NCBI GenBank assembly: GCA_045587545.1
Contig: JAZNCN010000011.1
Coordinates: 1-64,000, forward strand
DNA length: 64,000 nt
Source of the DNA: Caccoplasma_A sp045587545
GTDB taxonomy: Bacteria; Bacteroidota; Bacteroidia; Bacteroidales; G3-4614
Direction of reading: 5' to 3'
Numbering within the stretch: position 1 is the stretch's first letter; each line of letters begins with the position of its first letter. Under the pieces are notes generated by a model that saw nothing but the letters and a program-made list of their open reading frames with translations, was not told where the DNA came from and made no database searches. This document shows, in pieces, positions 55,515 through 62,929 of this stretch. Position numbers and translations under genes: made by a program.

Positions 55515-56099
55515 ATGGACAAATTAAGTTATGCAATTGGCTTGAATATAGCCAACAACCTTAAATCATCAGGCTTTGCAAATATTTCGGTTGAGGACTT
55601 TGCAAATGCGGTAAAAGCAGTATATAATGGCGAGCAGGCTCAAATGTCAGATAATGAGGCAAGGATTGTTATTCAGGACTATTTTGAGAAAGCTGAGAAA
55701 GAGAAGATGTCAAAGAATTTGGAAGAGGGAAAAGCTTTTCTTGCCGAAAACGCAAAACGTGAAGGTGTTGTTTCGCTACCCAGTGGCTTGCAATATGAGG
55801 TAATTACAGAGGGAACAGGCAAGAAACCATCTGCTACCGATAAAGTAAGTTGCCATTACCATGGAACTCTTATAAACGGAACCGTATTTGATAGCTCTGT
55901 TATGCGTGGGCAACCTGCTGAATTCCCCGTAAATGGAGTTATTCAAGGCTGGGTTGAGGCTCTTCAATTAATGTCTGAGGGAGCTAAGTGGAAACTCTTT
56001 ATCCCATCGAACCTTGCGTATGGTGAGCGTGGAGCAGGACAATCAATTGAACCAAATTCTACACTAATTTTTGAAGTTGAATTATTAAAAGTATTATAA
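55515..56099 (+). CDS. FKBP-type peptidyl-prolyl isomerase, cytoplasmic (first of three)
   Basis: The 194-residue protein has an N-terminal helical dimerisation domain (MDKLSYAIGLNIANNLKSSG) and a C-terminal FKBP domain (about 90-194) with VSCHYHGTLINGTVFDSS and PSNLAYGERGAG. There is no signal peptide, so it should stay in the cytoplasm. It helps proline isomerisation and folding. It leads a run of three FKBP genes with 2 and 8 nt gaps, downstream of a sigma-54-type element. Confidence 0.92.
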   Translation: MDKLSYAIGLNIANNLKSSGFANISVEDFANAVKAVYNGEQAQMSDNEARIVIQDYFEKAEKEKMSKNLEEGKAFLAENAKREGVVSLPSGLQYEVITEGTGKKPSATDKVSCHYHGTLINGTVFDSSVMRGQPAEFPVNGVIQGWVEALQLMSEGAKWKLFIPSNLAYGERGAGQSIEPNSTLIFEVELLKVL

Positions 56100-56101
56100 T
56101 C

Positions 56102-56962
56102 ATGAAGAAAAATCTTTTTATCGGAGTAGTATTAGCTACTATTGTAAGTGTTATGACATTTACATCATGTGACCTTATTGGAACAAGTTGCAAATTAACA
56201 AATGATATTGATAGTATTAGTTATGTACAAGGAATGCTTGTAGGAACAAATATTGCCCCTCAAATGTCATACGATCCAAAGATGAATAAAGAGGAGTTTC
56301 TTAAAGGTTTTAAAGCAGGCTTAAAATCTGACAGCACAGAATATTCTTACAAAATTGGAGAACAAGTAGGATTTAATATTGCAATGAATATGGAACGCGA
56401 TGTTAACATACTTGGAGTGATGATGAATAAAGATGTATTTTTGAAAGCATTTGTTGCAGCAGTAAATGAAGATTCATTATTGTTTACAAAAACTGATGCA
56501 AATGAGATTGCAAATACAATAATGGAGAAATTATTGCAACAAAAACGCGAAGCCGAAGAGGCTCGTTTTGCTGCAACTCCCGAAGCTCAAGAGAACTTGG
56601 CAAAAGGAGAGGCTTGGTTAGCTGAGAAGGCAAAAGAAGAGGGAGTTGTTAAGACTGAAAGCGGTCTTCTTTACAAGGTGATAACAGAAGGAAAAGGAGA
56701 TAAAGCTAACATTGATTCAAATATAACAATGAATTATAGAGGAACTCTTATAGATGGAACAGAATTTGATAAAAATCAAAATGTAGGCGGAATGGTATCT
56801 CAATTTGTTCCAGGTTTTACTGAAGGTTTACAATTGATGAACAAAGGAGCAAAATATGAGTTCTATATTCCTGCATCTTTAGGTTATGGTGCATTGGTTC
56901 AAGGAAATATACCTTCTAACTCTGTTCTTGTATTTGAGGTTGAACTTGTAGATATTAAATAA
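56102..56962 (+). CDS. FKBP-type peptidyl-prolyl isomerase, lipoprotein (second of three)
   Basis: The 286-residue product has a lipoprotein signal ending TFTSCD, so it should be anchored in the outer or inner membrane by Cys23. The N-terminal helical part (about 30-170) is longer than in the first protein, and the FKBP domain is C-terminal, with MNYRGTLIDGTEFDKN and PASLGYGALVQGN. It overlaps neither neighbour but lies 2 nt after the first gene. Confidence 0.92.
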   Translation: MKKNLFIGVVLATIVSVMTFTSCDLIGTSCKLTNDIDSISYVQGMLVGTNIAPQMSYDPKMNKEEFLKGFKAGLKSDSTEYSYKIGEQVGFNIAMNMERDVNILGVMMNKDVFLKAFVAAVNEDSLLFTKTDANEIANTIMEKLLQQKREAEEARFAATPEAQENLAKGEAWLAEKAKEEGVVKTESGLLYKVITEGKGDKANIDSNITMNYRGTLIDGTEFDKNQNVGGMVSQFVPGFTEGLQLMNKGAKYEFYIPASLGYGALVQGNIPSNSVLVFEVELVDIK

Positions 56963-56970
56963 TAAGTAAG

Positions 56971-57798
56971 ATGAAGAAATATCTAATATTGTTCCTGTGT
57001 CTAACATTACTAGCTCCTTCAGTATCCGCTAAAAAGACGAAGAAGGAAACATTTAAAAAGGAACAGAAGCAAGATAAGAAACATACTAAGAACATATCTA
57101 AAGGGGAAGAAGTTGCTCCTAAAGAAGAGAAATGTTGTAAACTCTCATTAGTTACTTTGCAAGATAGCATTGCATATGCGTACGGAATGGCAATGGGAAA
57201 ACAGACTGTCGGTATGCTTGAGCAAATGAAAAACGATGTAGGTTTTGACTTGTCTTCTGAAATTATTTTAGCATCATGGTTAACTCAGTTAGAGAAAGAT
57301 TCGGCAAAAATGTTGTTTACCGATGCTCAGTTGGCTGATATCTATGCTAAGACCAATAATATAGTTCGTAATGCTGCACAAAAGAAAAAAGAGGCAGAGG
57401 TGCTAAAAAATAAAGAAGAGGGTGCAAAATTCTTGGCAGAAAAGGAAAAAGAGGAGGGTGTAGTTAAAACCGAAAGCGGTCTCTTATACAAAGTGGAAAA
57501 AATGGGCGAAGGCGCAAAGCCTGATATAAATAGCCTAGTTCAGGTGCATTATTCTGGCAAATTAATTGACGGAACAGAGTTTGATAGCTCATATAAGAGA
57601 GGGAAACCTGCAGATTTCTCGTTAAACGGATTAATTAAAGGTTGGCAAGAGGGAATATCTCTTATGCCTGTAGGTTCAAAATTTACATTTTATATACCTT
57701 ATGAATTAGGATATGGAGAGTATGGACAAGGTCCTATTCCGCCTGCAAGTGTATTAATATTTGAGGTTGAACTATTGGAGATGACACCTAATAATTAA
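56971..57798 (+). CDS. FKBP-type peptidyl-prolyl isomerase, periplasmic with Lys-rich linker (third of three)
   Basis: The 275-residue protein has a Sec signal peptide (MKKYLILFLCLTLLAPSVSA), then a very basic Lys-rich stretch of about 35 residues (residues 21-55), the FkpA-like helical domain (about 65-165) and the FKBP domain with VQVHYSGKLIDGTEFDSSYKRG and PYELGYGEYGQG. The Lys-rich segment after the signal is unusual in this family and might bind an anionic surface. A terminator follows. Confidence 0.9.
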   Translation: MKKYLILFLCLTLLAPSVSAKKTKKETFKKEQKQDKKHTKNISKGEEVAPKEEKCCKLSLVTLQDSIAYAYGMAMGKQTVGMLEQMKNDVGFDLSSEIILASWLTQLEKDSAKMLFTDAQLADIYAKTNNIVRNAAQKKKEAEVLKNKEEGAKFLAEKEKEEGVVKTESGLLYKVEKMGEGAKPDINSLVQVHYSGKLIDGTEFDSSYKRGKPADFSLNGLIKGWQEGISLMPVGSKFTFYIPYELGYGEYGQGPIPPASVLIFEVELLEMTPNN

Positions 57799-57826
57799 TA
57801 TATGTAACAAATATCTTTTTGAATAT

Positions 57827-57855
57827 AAAAATGTGGCTTTTTGCCACATTTTTTA
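57827..57855. terminator. Intrinsic terminator after the FKBP operon
   Basis: ATGTGGC (57831-57837) pairs with GCCACAT (57843-57849), extended by A/T pairs on both sides and followed by TTTTTT. Confidence 0.88.
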
Positions 57856-57938
57856 TTTATATATGCTCAATGTGTCAAATTTTTATTCTAAATTTGTCAA
57901 ATAAATAGCAGAATTACTATTGTAATAACATTTTTGAT

Positions 57939-58418
57939 ATGGAAAAAATTGACAAACTTGATAGAAAGATTCTTTCAATAATAATGCGTAATGCTCGCAT
58001 TCCTTCAAAAGATGTGGCAACAGAGTGTGGTGTATCAAGGGCTGCAGTACATCAACGCATACAGCGCCTTATTGATATGAATGTAATAGTGGGATCGGGT
58101 TATAGAGTAAACCCTAAAATTTTAGGTTATCGCACATGTACATATATTGGTCTTAAACTTGAAAAAGGCTCTATGTATAAATTGGTAGTGCCTGAATTGT
58201 TGAAAATACCCGAAGTGATAGAGTGTCATTTTACAACAGGTCCATATACAATGATGTGTAAACTATATGCACGAGATAATGAACATCTTATGGAGTTGGT
58301 AAATGGTAAACTTCAAGAAATACCAGGTGTTGCAGAAACAGAAACACTTATTTCACTTGAAGAGAGCTTTACTCGAGAAATACCTGTAGAGCAGAAAAAT
58401 ATATCAGATGACGAATAA
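57939..58418 (+). CDS. Lrp/AsnC-family transcriptional regulator, second of two
   Basis: The 159-residue protein is a close paralogue of the regulator at 41141: HTH LDRKILSIIMRNARIPSKDVATECGVSRAAVHQRIQRL (landmarks only, residues about 7-44) and a RAM domain with VIECHFTTGPYTMMCKLYARD. The upstream DNA has two copies of TGTCAAAT (57872-57879 and 57895-57902) that may be operators. A bidirectional terminator follows. Confidence 0.92.
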   Translation: MEKIDKLDRKILSIIMRNARIPSKDVATECGVSRAAVHQRIQRLIDMNVIVGSGYRVNPKILGYRTCTYIGLKLEKGSMYKLVVPELLKIPEVIECHFTTGPYTMMCKLYARDNEHLMELVNGKLQEIPGVAETETLISLEESFTREIPVEQKNISDDE

Positions 58419-58439
58419 TAAATCGTTGAAAGAATTTAT

Positions 58440-58480
58440 AAGAAAAGAGGATATACTTATGGATATATCCTCTTTTCTTA
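58440..58480. terminator. Bidirectional intrinsic terminator
   Basis: AAGAAAAGAGGATAT (58440-58454) pairs perfectly with ATATCCTCTTTTCTT (58465-58479), between the convergent Lrp and dedA genes. Confidence 0.9.
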
Positions 58481-58496
58481 TTATTAGGTAGTTGGT

Positions 58497-59138
58497 TTAT
58501 CTTTTTCGGGTACTTTTATAAATAAGATATCCAAATATAAAAACTACTATTATAATAATAGTGTATCCTATTGCATGGCTATATTCGTTGACTTTTTCAA
58601 GGAGTTGTTCCTCTGTTTGAATTCCGGGAACTTTAGCTAAACTCCAACCTATAATTGCAAGGACAGCATTCCATATTCCGGCTCCGAGTGCTGTAAATAG
58701 TAAAAAAGGACCTATTTTCATTTGTGCAAGACCTGCAGGAATAGAGATTAGTTGGCGAATGGCAGGGATAAGTCTTCCTACAAAGGTTGAAATGGCTCCA
58801 TGTTTATCAAAATATGCCTCGGCATGTTTAACCTTTGGTTCGTCAATAAGGCATATATGTCCCAATCTGCTATTGGCAAATTTGTATATAATAGGGCGTC
58901 CTAACCATTTTGCAAGAAAGTAGTTTACCAAAGCGCCTAAACATGCACCTATTGTTGCAAATAAAACAACAAGGTATATATTTAAATCGCTACTGCCAGC
59001 TGCTGCCTTCCATGCAGCAGGAGGAACCACAACCTCCGAAGGGAAGGGAATAAAAGAACTCTCAATTGTCATTAATAGAGTAATTGTCCAGTAATTAAGA
59101 TTATCTAAACACCATTGAATAAATGCAACTGATTCCAT
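58497..59138 (-). CDS. DedA-family membrane protein
   Basis: The start is the ATG at 59138 (MESVAFIQWCL), with AGAGAA before it; the longer frame to 59171 adds 11 residues inside the ribF end. The 213-residue product has about five membrane segments and the DedA motifs: ESSFIPFPSEVVVPPAAW near the start and the G-x3-R/P-G pattern FVGRLIPAIRQLISIPAG. DedA/DTT proteins are thought to flip or transport lipids, such as undecaprenyl phosphate or phosphatidylethanolamine. It ends the ribF-dedA run. Confidence 0.9.
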   Translation of the reverse strand: MESVAFIQWCLDNLNYWTITLLMTIESSFIPFPSEVVVPPAAWKAAAGSSDLNIYLVVLFATIGACLGALVNYFLAKWLGRPIIYKFANSRLGHICLIDEPKVKHAEAYFDKHGAISTFVGRLIPAIRQLISIPAGLAQMKIGPFLLFTALGAGIWNAVLAIIGWSLAKVPGIQTEEQLLEKVNEYSHAIGYTIIIIVVFIFGYLIYKSTRKR

Positions 59139-59152
59139 ATTCTCTTTATTTA

Positions 59153-60073
59153 TTATTTTAATATAATGCAAGATTCTTCTTTGTCTTGTTGAAGTTGCTC
59201 TTTTAATTCATCAATACTATTCATTTTACGCTCCGGACGCAAAAATTTAACAAGGAAAATATCAATAATGTTTTCGTAAAGTTCTTCGTCAAAGTCAAAA
59301 ATATTAACCTCTATAGAACGTTCAGTATTGTCGTGTACGGTGGGTCTGTTCCCTATATTCATCATTCCTTTGCGTAGTATGCCGTCAGGAGTTCTAACAT
59401 ATACTGCGTATGCACCATTGCCCGGAATAAGTTTGTCTAAATTGTCAATCTCAATATTGGCTGTTTTGAAGCCAATGGTGCGTCCAACTCCATATCCGGT
59501 AACTACTTTGCCCGAAAGTTTATATCTGTAAGAGAGCATCTGATTTACCTTGTCTAAATCGCCCTCTTTTAAGAATCGACGTATAGCAGAAGAACTGATA
59601 GGAGTTGAACCAATAAGAGCAGCGTTTGCTTTGTAAATATTAACTCCAAGTTGTACTCCATAACGTACATAATCCTCAAAAGAGTCGCTTCTGTTATGTC
59701 CGAAGCGATGGTCATATCCAATATATAAACCAACAAGATTGAACTTCTCTTTTAAGTACGCGATAAAATCATATCCTCCCATTTCTGACATCTTTGTGTC
59801 AAAATCAAGAGCTATAACGTAATCAATGCCTGTCTCTTCAAGATGTTGCAACTTCTCCTCAAAGTCATTTAATAGTTGAGGGCGGTAATCACTTGAAAGG
59901 ACAGTCCGAGGGTGTTTGCGAAAAGTTACGACAGCCGAAGCTGTATTGTTTATTTCGGCAGTTGATTTTATGCTGTTTATAAGAGATTGATGTCCTATAT
60001 GTACACCATCAAAAAAACCTATTCCTGCTGTAATCTTAGGACTATTTGGTAGTGGGGCAGATATAACTTTCAT
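59153..60073 (-). CDS. ribF: Bifunctional riboflavin kinase/FMN adenylyltransferase
   Basis: The 306-residue enzyme makes FMN and FAD. The N-terminal adenylyltransferase part has IGFFDGVHIGHQ (about residues 17-28) and ISSSAIRRFL; the C-terminal riboflavin kinase has VVTGYGVGRTIGFKTANIE and GMMNIGNRPTV. It is 2 nt after the HAD gene and 14 nt before dedA. Confidence 0.95.
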   Translation of the reverse strand: MKVISAPLPNSPKITAGIGFFDGVHIGHQSLINSIKSTAEINNTASAVVTFRKHPRTVLSSDYRPQLLNDFEEKLQHLEETGIDYVIALDFDTKMSEMGGYDFIAYLKEKFNLVGLYIGYDHRFGHNRSDSFEDYVRYGVQLGVNIYKANAALIGSTPISSSAIRRFLKEGDLDKVNQMLSYRYKLSGKVVTGYGVGRTIGFKTANIEIDNLDKLIPGNGAYAVYVRTPDGILRKGMMNIGNRPTVHDNTERSIEVNIFDFDEELYENIIDIFLVKFLRPERKMNSIDELKEQLQQDKEESCIILK

Positions 60074-60075
60074 GG

Positions 60076-60690
60076 CTATAATAATTTGTCTGAAAAATCG
60101 GTATAAGGTTTAACGTGCATAGTTTGGAAACCCAATTTTGCTGCCGCATCAATATTGGCTTGAGAATCATCTATAAAAAGAGCTTCATTTGGGTTGATAC
60201 CTAAATCTTTCGCTACTTTAATAAATATTTCCTCAGAAGGTTTGCTCATTCCCATTTTATACGATAAGAAAAATTCGTCAAAGTAATCATTCATTGTTAA
60301 ACCATCAATTTTGAATAATTCGGGAATTTTGCTTTCAAACATAACCTTATTGGTGTTACTCAACATTACTATACGATATTTCTCTTTAAGAGTGCGTAAC
60401 ATCCTTAATTTGTTAATAGGAATGTCAACAAGAAAAGCATTGAAGGCATCATCTATCTGTTGGTCGGTTACGGGTGAAGCTATATTTTTTCTTACGCACT
60501 CTCTCCACTCCTCTGGAGATAGTCGTCCCTCTTCTAACGCAAGAAACTCTCCTTGTTGTTTATATTCACCCAGCATTCTATCAATTGAGTTATAGTCTAA
60601 AGCTTTAAAAGCTTCAATACAATTCTGTTTTTTAAGATTGATGATAACTCCGCCTAAGTCAAATATAATAGTTGTATATCCTTTTTTCAT
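60076..60690 (-). CDS. HAD-family hydrolase
   Basis: The start is the ATG at 60690 (MKKGYTTIIFDLGGVI). The 204-residue protein has HAD motif I as IIFDLGGVI, where the second Asp of the usual DxD is replaced by Gly (D-L-G), motif II in LSNTNK, motif III Lys in YKMGMSKPS and motif IV FIDDSQANIDAA. The family includes phosphatases of sugar phosphates and similar small molecules. DLGGV is common in the epoxide hydrolase N-terminal-like HAD group. It is followed 2 nt later by ribF. Confidence 0.9.
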   Translation of the reverse strand: MKKGYTTIIFDLGGVIINLKKQNCIEAFKALDYNSIDRMLGEYKQQGEFLALEEGRLSPEEWRECVRKNIASPVTDQQIDDAFNAFLVDIPINKLRMLRTLKEKYRIVMLSNTNKVMFESKIPELFKIDGLTMNDYFDEFFLSYKMGMSKPSEEIFIKVAKDLGINPNEALFIDDSQANIDAAAKLGFQTMHVKPYTDFSDKLL

Positions 60691-60810
60691 CAAAATATAA
60701 ATTTCAATCAAGCATTTACAAAAATAGTAAAAAATAGAGAAATTATAAGAGTACTATTAGTTATATATAAGTTAAATAGCGTAAAAAAGACAAATTCCTC
60801 GCTTAATATT

Positions 60811-60840
60811 TTGTCATATAAAAAAAACTATGTATATTTG
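60811..60840 (+). promoter_or_regulatory. Promoter of the CAT-anticodon tRNA
   Basis: TTG (60811-60813), 19 nt, then TATATTTG (60833-60840) is an exact consensus, 33 nt before the tRNA. Confidence 0.88.
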
Positions 60841-60873
60841 CACCGCTTTTGAGGCGAAAGCCTATACAAAAGA

Positions 60874-60947
60874 GGTCCCATAGCTCAGTTGGTTAGAGCA
60901 TCTGACTCATAATCAGGGGGTCCTTGGTTCAAGCCCAAGTGGGACCA
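60874..60947 (+). tRNA. tRNA with CAT anticodon (Ile2 or elongator Met)
   Basis: The acceptor stem is GGTCCCA/TGGGACC with discriminator A, the D-arm is GCTC/GAGC, and the anticodon loop is CTCATAA with anticodon CAT. A C-G pair at both positions 4 and 5 of the acceptor is a known recognition feature for TilS, which favours tRNA-Ile2 read as lysidine-modified AUA decoder; an elongator Met tRNA also has such a loop, so both remain possible. The 3' CCA is not encoded. The gene was probably an integration target, judging by the integrase fragment just after it. Confidence 0.88.
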
Positions 60948-60949
60948 CG

Positions 60950-60989
60950 ATACCCAAAATGTTGATTATCAATGTTTTGGGTATTTTTA
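60950..60989 (+). terminator. Terminator after the CAT tRNA
   Basis: ATACCCAAAA (60950-60959) pairs with TTTTGGGTAT (60975-60984), with TTGA/TCAA inside, followed by TTTTTAT. The sequence GATACCCAAA recurs near 61339 and might be part of an old attachment duplication. Confidence 0.8.
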
Positions 60990-61076
60990 TCAAAATATGC
61001 CGGGACAAATACGGGACAAAACAATGTCTCGTTTTTGGGACCTTGCAGGTGGTTCTTGTGGCTCACCTTAAAAAAA

Positions 61077-61328
61077 ATGCCAAAATCAAATTCTCCCACG
61101 CGGTTTATAAATACCGCTTCTTTAGCATCAATCATATCATATACTCTTCCTTTACTTCGTATCAACAAAGGGAATTGGTACGTTGAGTTTTATGCTTACG
61201 ATCCACTTCTTCATAAACAACGCCGAAAAAGGATTAAAGCAAACAGAATAAAATCCGTTAAGTCCCGTCGTCAGTACGCTTCGGGACTTAAAGAGAACGA
61301 AGAGCTACTTTTAGTGCCTCTTCGTTGA
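61077..61328 (+). pseudogene. N-terminal fragment of a Bacteroidota tyrosine-type integrase
   Basis: This 83-codon fragment (MPKSNSPTRFINTA...) has the typical N-terminal arm-binding segment of Bacteroidota phage and conjugative-element integrases: WYVEFYAYDPLLHKQRRKRIK and a RQYASGL helix. The frame stops at 61328, and neither the core-binding nor the catalytic domain (R-H-R-Y) follows. It lies 130 nt after a tRNA gene, in the orientation expected for an integrase next to its attachment site. It is a leftover of an excised or deleted element. Confidence 0.72.
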
Positions 61329-61420
61329 GAAATGTTTAAGATACCCAAACCAAAGATGATAAAAAAAAGAGATGTCTCAAAGATAGTTTTTTACATTTGA
61401 GACGGATTTATGATGCAAAT

Positions 61421-61449
61421 AAAAAGCCCCAGAGTAATTACTCCGGGGC
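61421..61449 (-). terminator. Terminator after the HicB gene
   Basis: On the minus strand, GCCCC (61449-61445) and GGGGC (61430-61426) enclose GAGTAA/TTACTC with one A-C mismatch, followed by TTTTTAT. Confidence 0.82.
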
Positions 61450-61477
61450 AACATCAAGAACAAATGTTCAGTGTCAA

Positions 61478-61885
61478 TTAAACGAAATGCACTTGACTTA
61501 TCTCTTTTGCAAAAGAGTGAAGGCCTTTTTCTATCTTCTCAGCTGTCTTCTTTGATGGATTACGGTAGCCGTTAAGGTATTGTGATAATTGAGCAGCAGA
61601 AACGCCTGTGATTCTTCCTAATCCTGCTAAAGTAAGTTTATTACTATAATACTTAAGAAATGATGTAACATCGTATGTATAGTTAAATTCAACTTCTATA
61701 AAATGTTTATCTTGCTTCTCATACTCTTGCTTAATACCCTCATAAGCTGCTTTAAAATCTGCTACTGTCTCTTCTATTGAGTAGCCTGTTCCTATGACTC
61801 CATAATCTAAATCATCTGCTTCCGTCATATATGCACTATAACAGCCGTCAGATGCTTGCTCTATTATTACTTTCTCCATTCTCAT
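61478..61885 (-). CDS. hicB: HicB-type antitoxin with C-terminal HTH
   Basis: The start is the ATG at 61885 (MRMEKVIIEQ), 8 nt after AAAGG; a GTG at 61894 is also in frame. The 135-residue protein has the HicB RNase-H-like N-terminal domain (EQASDGCYSAYMTEADDLDYGVIGTG, about residues 8-33; landmarks only) and a C-terminal XRE HTH (about 90-130, GRITGVSAAQLSQYLNGYRNP). HicB neutralises HicA and represses the operon. The toxin gene upstream is broken, so this is an orphan antitoxin. It belongs to the residue of an element integrated at the tRNA gene. Confidence 0.82.
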   Translation of the reverse strand: MRMEKVIIEQASDGCYSAYMTEADDLDYGVIGTGYSIEETVADFKAAYEGIKQEYEKQDKHFIEVEFNYTYDVTSFLKYYSNKLTLAGLGRITGVSAAQLSQYLNGYRNPSKKTAEKIEKGLHSFAKEISQVHFV

Positions 61886-61946
61886 AATTAACACCTTTCT
61901 TTTTTTCTTATAACAAATTGAGGAAATGGGGGAGGGTAAATTCCCG

Positions 61947-62120
61947 TCATTTTTTGACGTTTTTTAATCTTTCTGTCGCAACTTTTTGACTTGGGAGATG
62001 ATTTGTTGTGAAAGTCTTTCCTGTTTTAGGACTGCATTACAGTGTGCGTCCTGCTTGCGACTCCCCTAATGGATAATATCCATTCTTTTTTAGGAGGCGA
62101 TGTAATTCTGAATACTTCAT
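61947..62120 (-). pseudogene. hicA: Broken HicA mRNA-interferase toxin
   Basis: On the minus strand, an ATG at 62120 opens MKYSELHRLLKKNGYYPLGE, the typical HicA start, and GRTL. A TAA stop at 62037-62039 interrupts it after 27 codons, and the same frame continues with CSPKTGKTFTTNH, the conserved HicA core including the catalytic His region, until a TGA at 61947-61949. So the gene has an internal stop and probably a damaged C-terminus. It is too short for an ordinary ORF search. It lies directly upstream of hicB, the normal order. Confidence 0.78.
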
Positions 62121-62137
62121 AACTGCTTTCGTTTAAT

Positions 62138-62154
62138 TGACATTATAAATGTCA
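62138..62154. promoter_or_regulatory. Palindromic probable operator of hicAB
   Basis: TGACATT-ATA-AATGTCA is a perfect inverted repeat 17 nt upstream of the hicA start. Such a site is where HicB-type HTH antitoxins usually bind. Binding is not shown. Confidence 0.6.
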
Positions 62155-62425
62155 TGCTAATATTTTTAATAGCAAAATATATTCGGATATTTTTTTTAAA
62201 TTAAAAAATCGCTGAATTTGCAATTATCTTGTAATTAGACGGTTATTCGGATTGCTTGAAAATTGGGTAACGAGATAGCAACCGTTCGTATTTCTGAGTT
62301 CTTCATTGTTATGCTACAATGTGATAACCCTCTATGTTGCAAAGGTACAAAAAATGCAGACAAAGAAATGAACAAATACATTTTCTCTTATAGTTTTCTT
62401 GTCTGCGCTTTTTTATCACCCTTGA
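62155..62425. other. Non-coding DNA between the HicAB remnant and nrdG
   Basis: This stretch is AT-rich at its left end and has no convincing ORF. A minus-strand -7-like TACCTTTG lies at 62347-62340 without a clear -33 partner. I see nothing else. Confidence 0.6.
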
Positions 62426-62929
62426 TTATTCTATCAGATACACTTTGTTAAATTGAAGTGAATTTGGTACATCAATGATTCGTTGATTTCGGCTTCCTCT
62501 AAAATGCAATGATAAATCTCGTTCTGCCTCGATATAGCGACCATCAACAATTACATCACATAACTCAACTAATTTGCGACGAAGAGGATGCGCGAGCAGA
62601 TCCTCAAAACGGTATCCTGTATAGCACCAGATTGTTTTATCGGTCTGCTCTTTTATCATCTGCGCCAACTGAATAAGACCTTCAGGGTGGAACATCGGGT
62701 CGCCACCGGTAAAGGTAACATTCATATCGGCATCGACTATCAATCGGAACAACTCCTCTATTTCAATGGCTTCGCCACCATATTCGTCCCACGATTGCGG
62801 ATTATGACAACCCACGCAATGGTTTTCGCACCCCGCGCAATATAGCGAGGTGCGAAGCCCTATACCATCGACTGAAGTGCCATACTTTATATCGAGGATG
62901 CGAATGCTATTTGTGGATAACTCGGTCAT
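62426..62929 (-). CDS. nrdG: Anaerobic ribonucleotide reductase activating protein
   Basis: The 167-residue radical SAM enzyme has the CxxxCxxC motif as CENHCVGC with Cys also at YCAGC just before it, and TFTGGDPMFHPEG as the GGE-like glycine-rich loop. It forms the glycyl radical in NrdD under anaerobic conditions. It overlaps nrdD by 23 nt. GC content is visibly higher than in the rest of the window. Confidence 0.95.
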   Translation of the reverse strand: MTELSTNSIRILDIKYGTSVDGIGLRTSLYCAGCENHCVGCHNPQSWDEYGGEAIEIEELFRLIVDADMNVTFTGGDPMFHPEGLIQLAQMIKEQTDKTIWCYTGYRFEDLLAHPLRRKLVELCDVIVDGRYIEAERDLSLHFRGSRNQRIIDVPNSLQFNKVYLIE

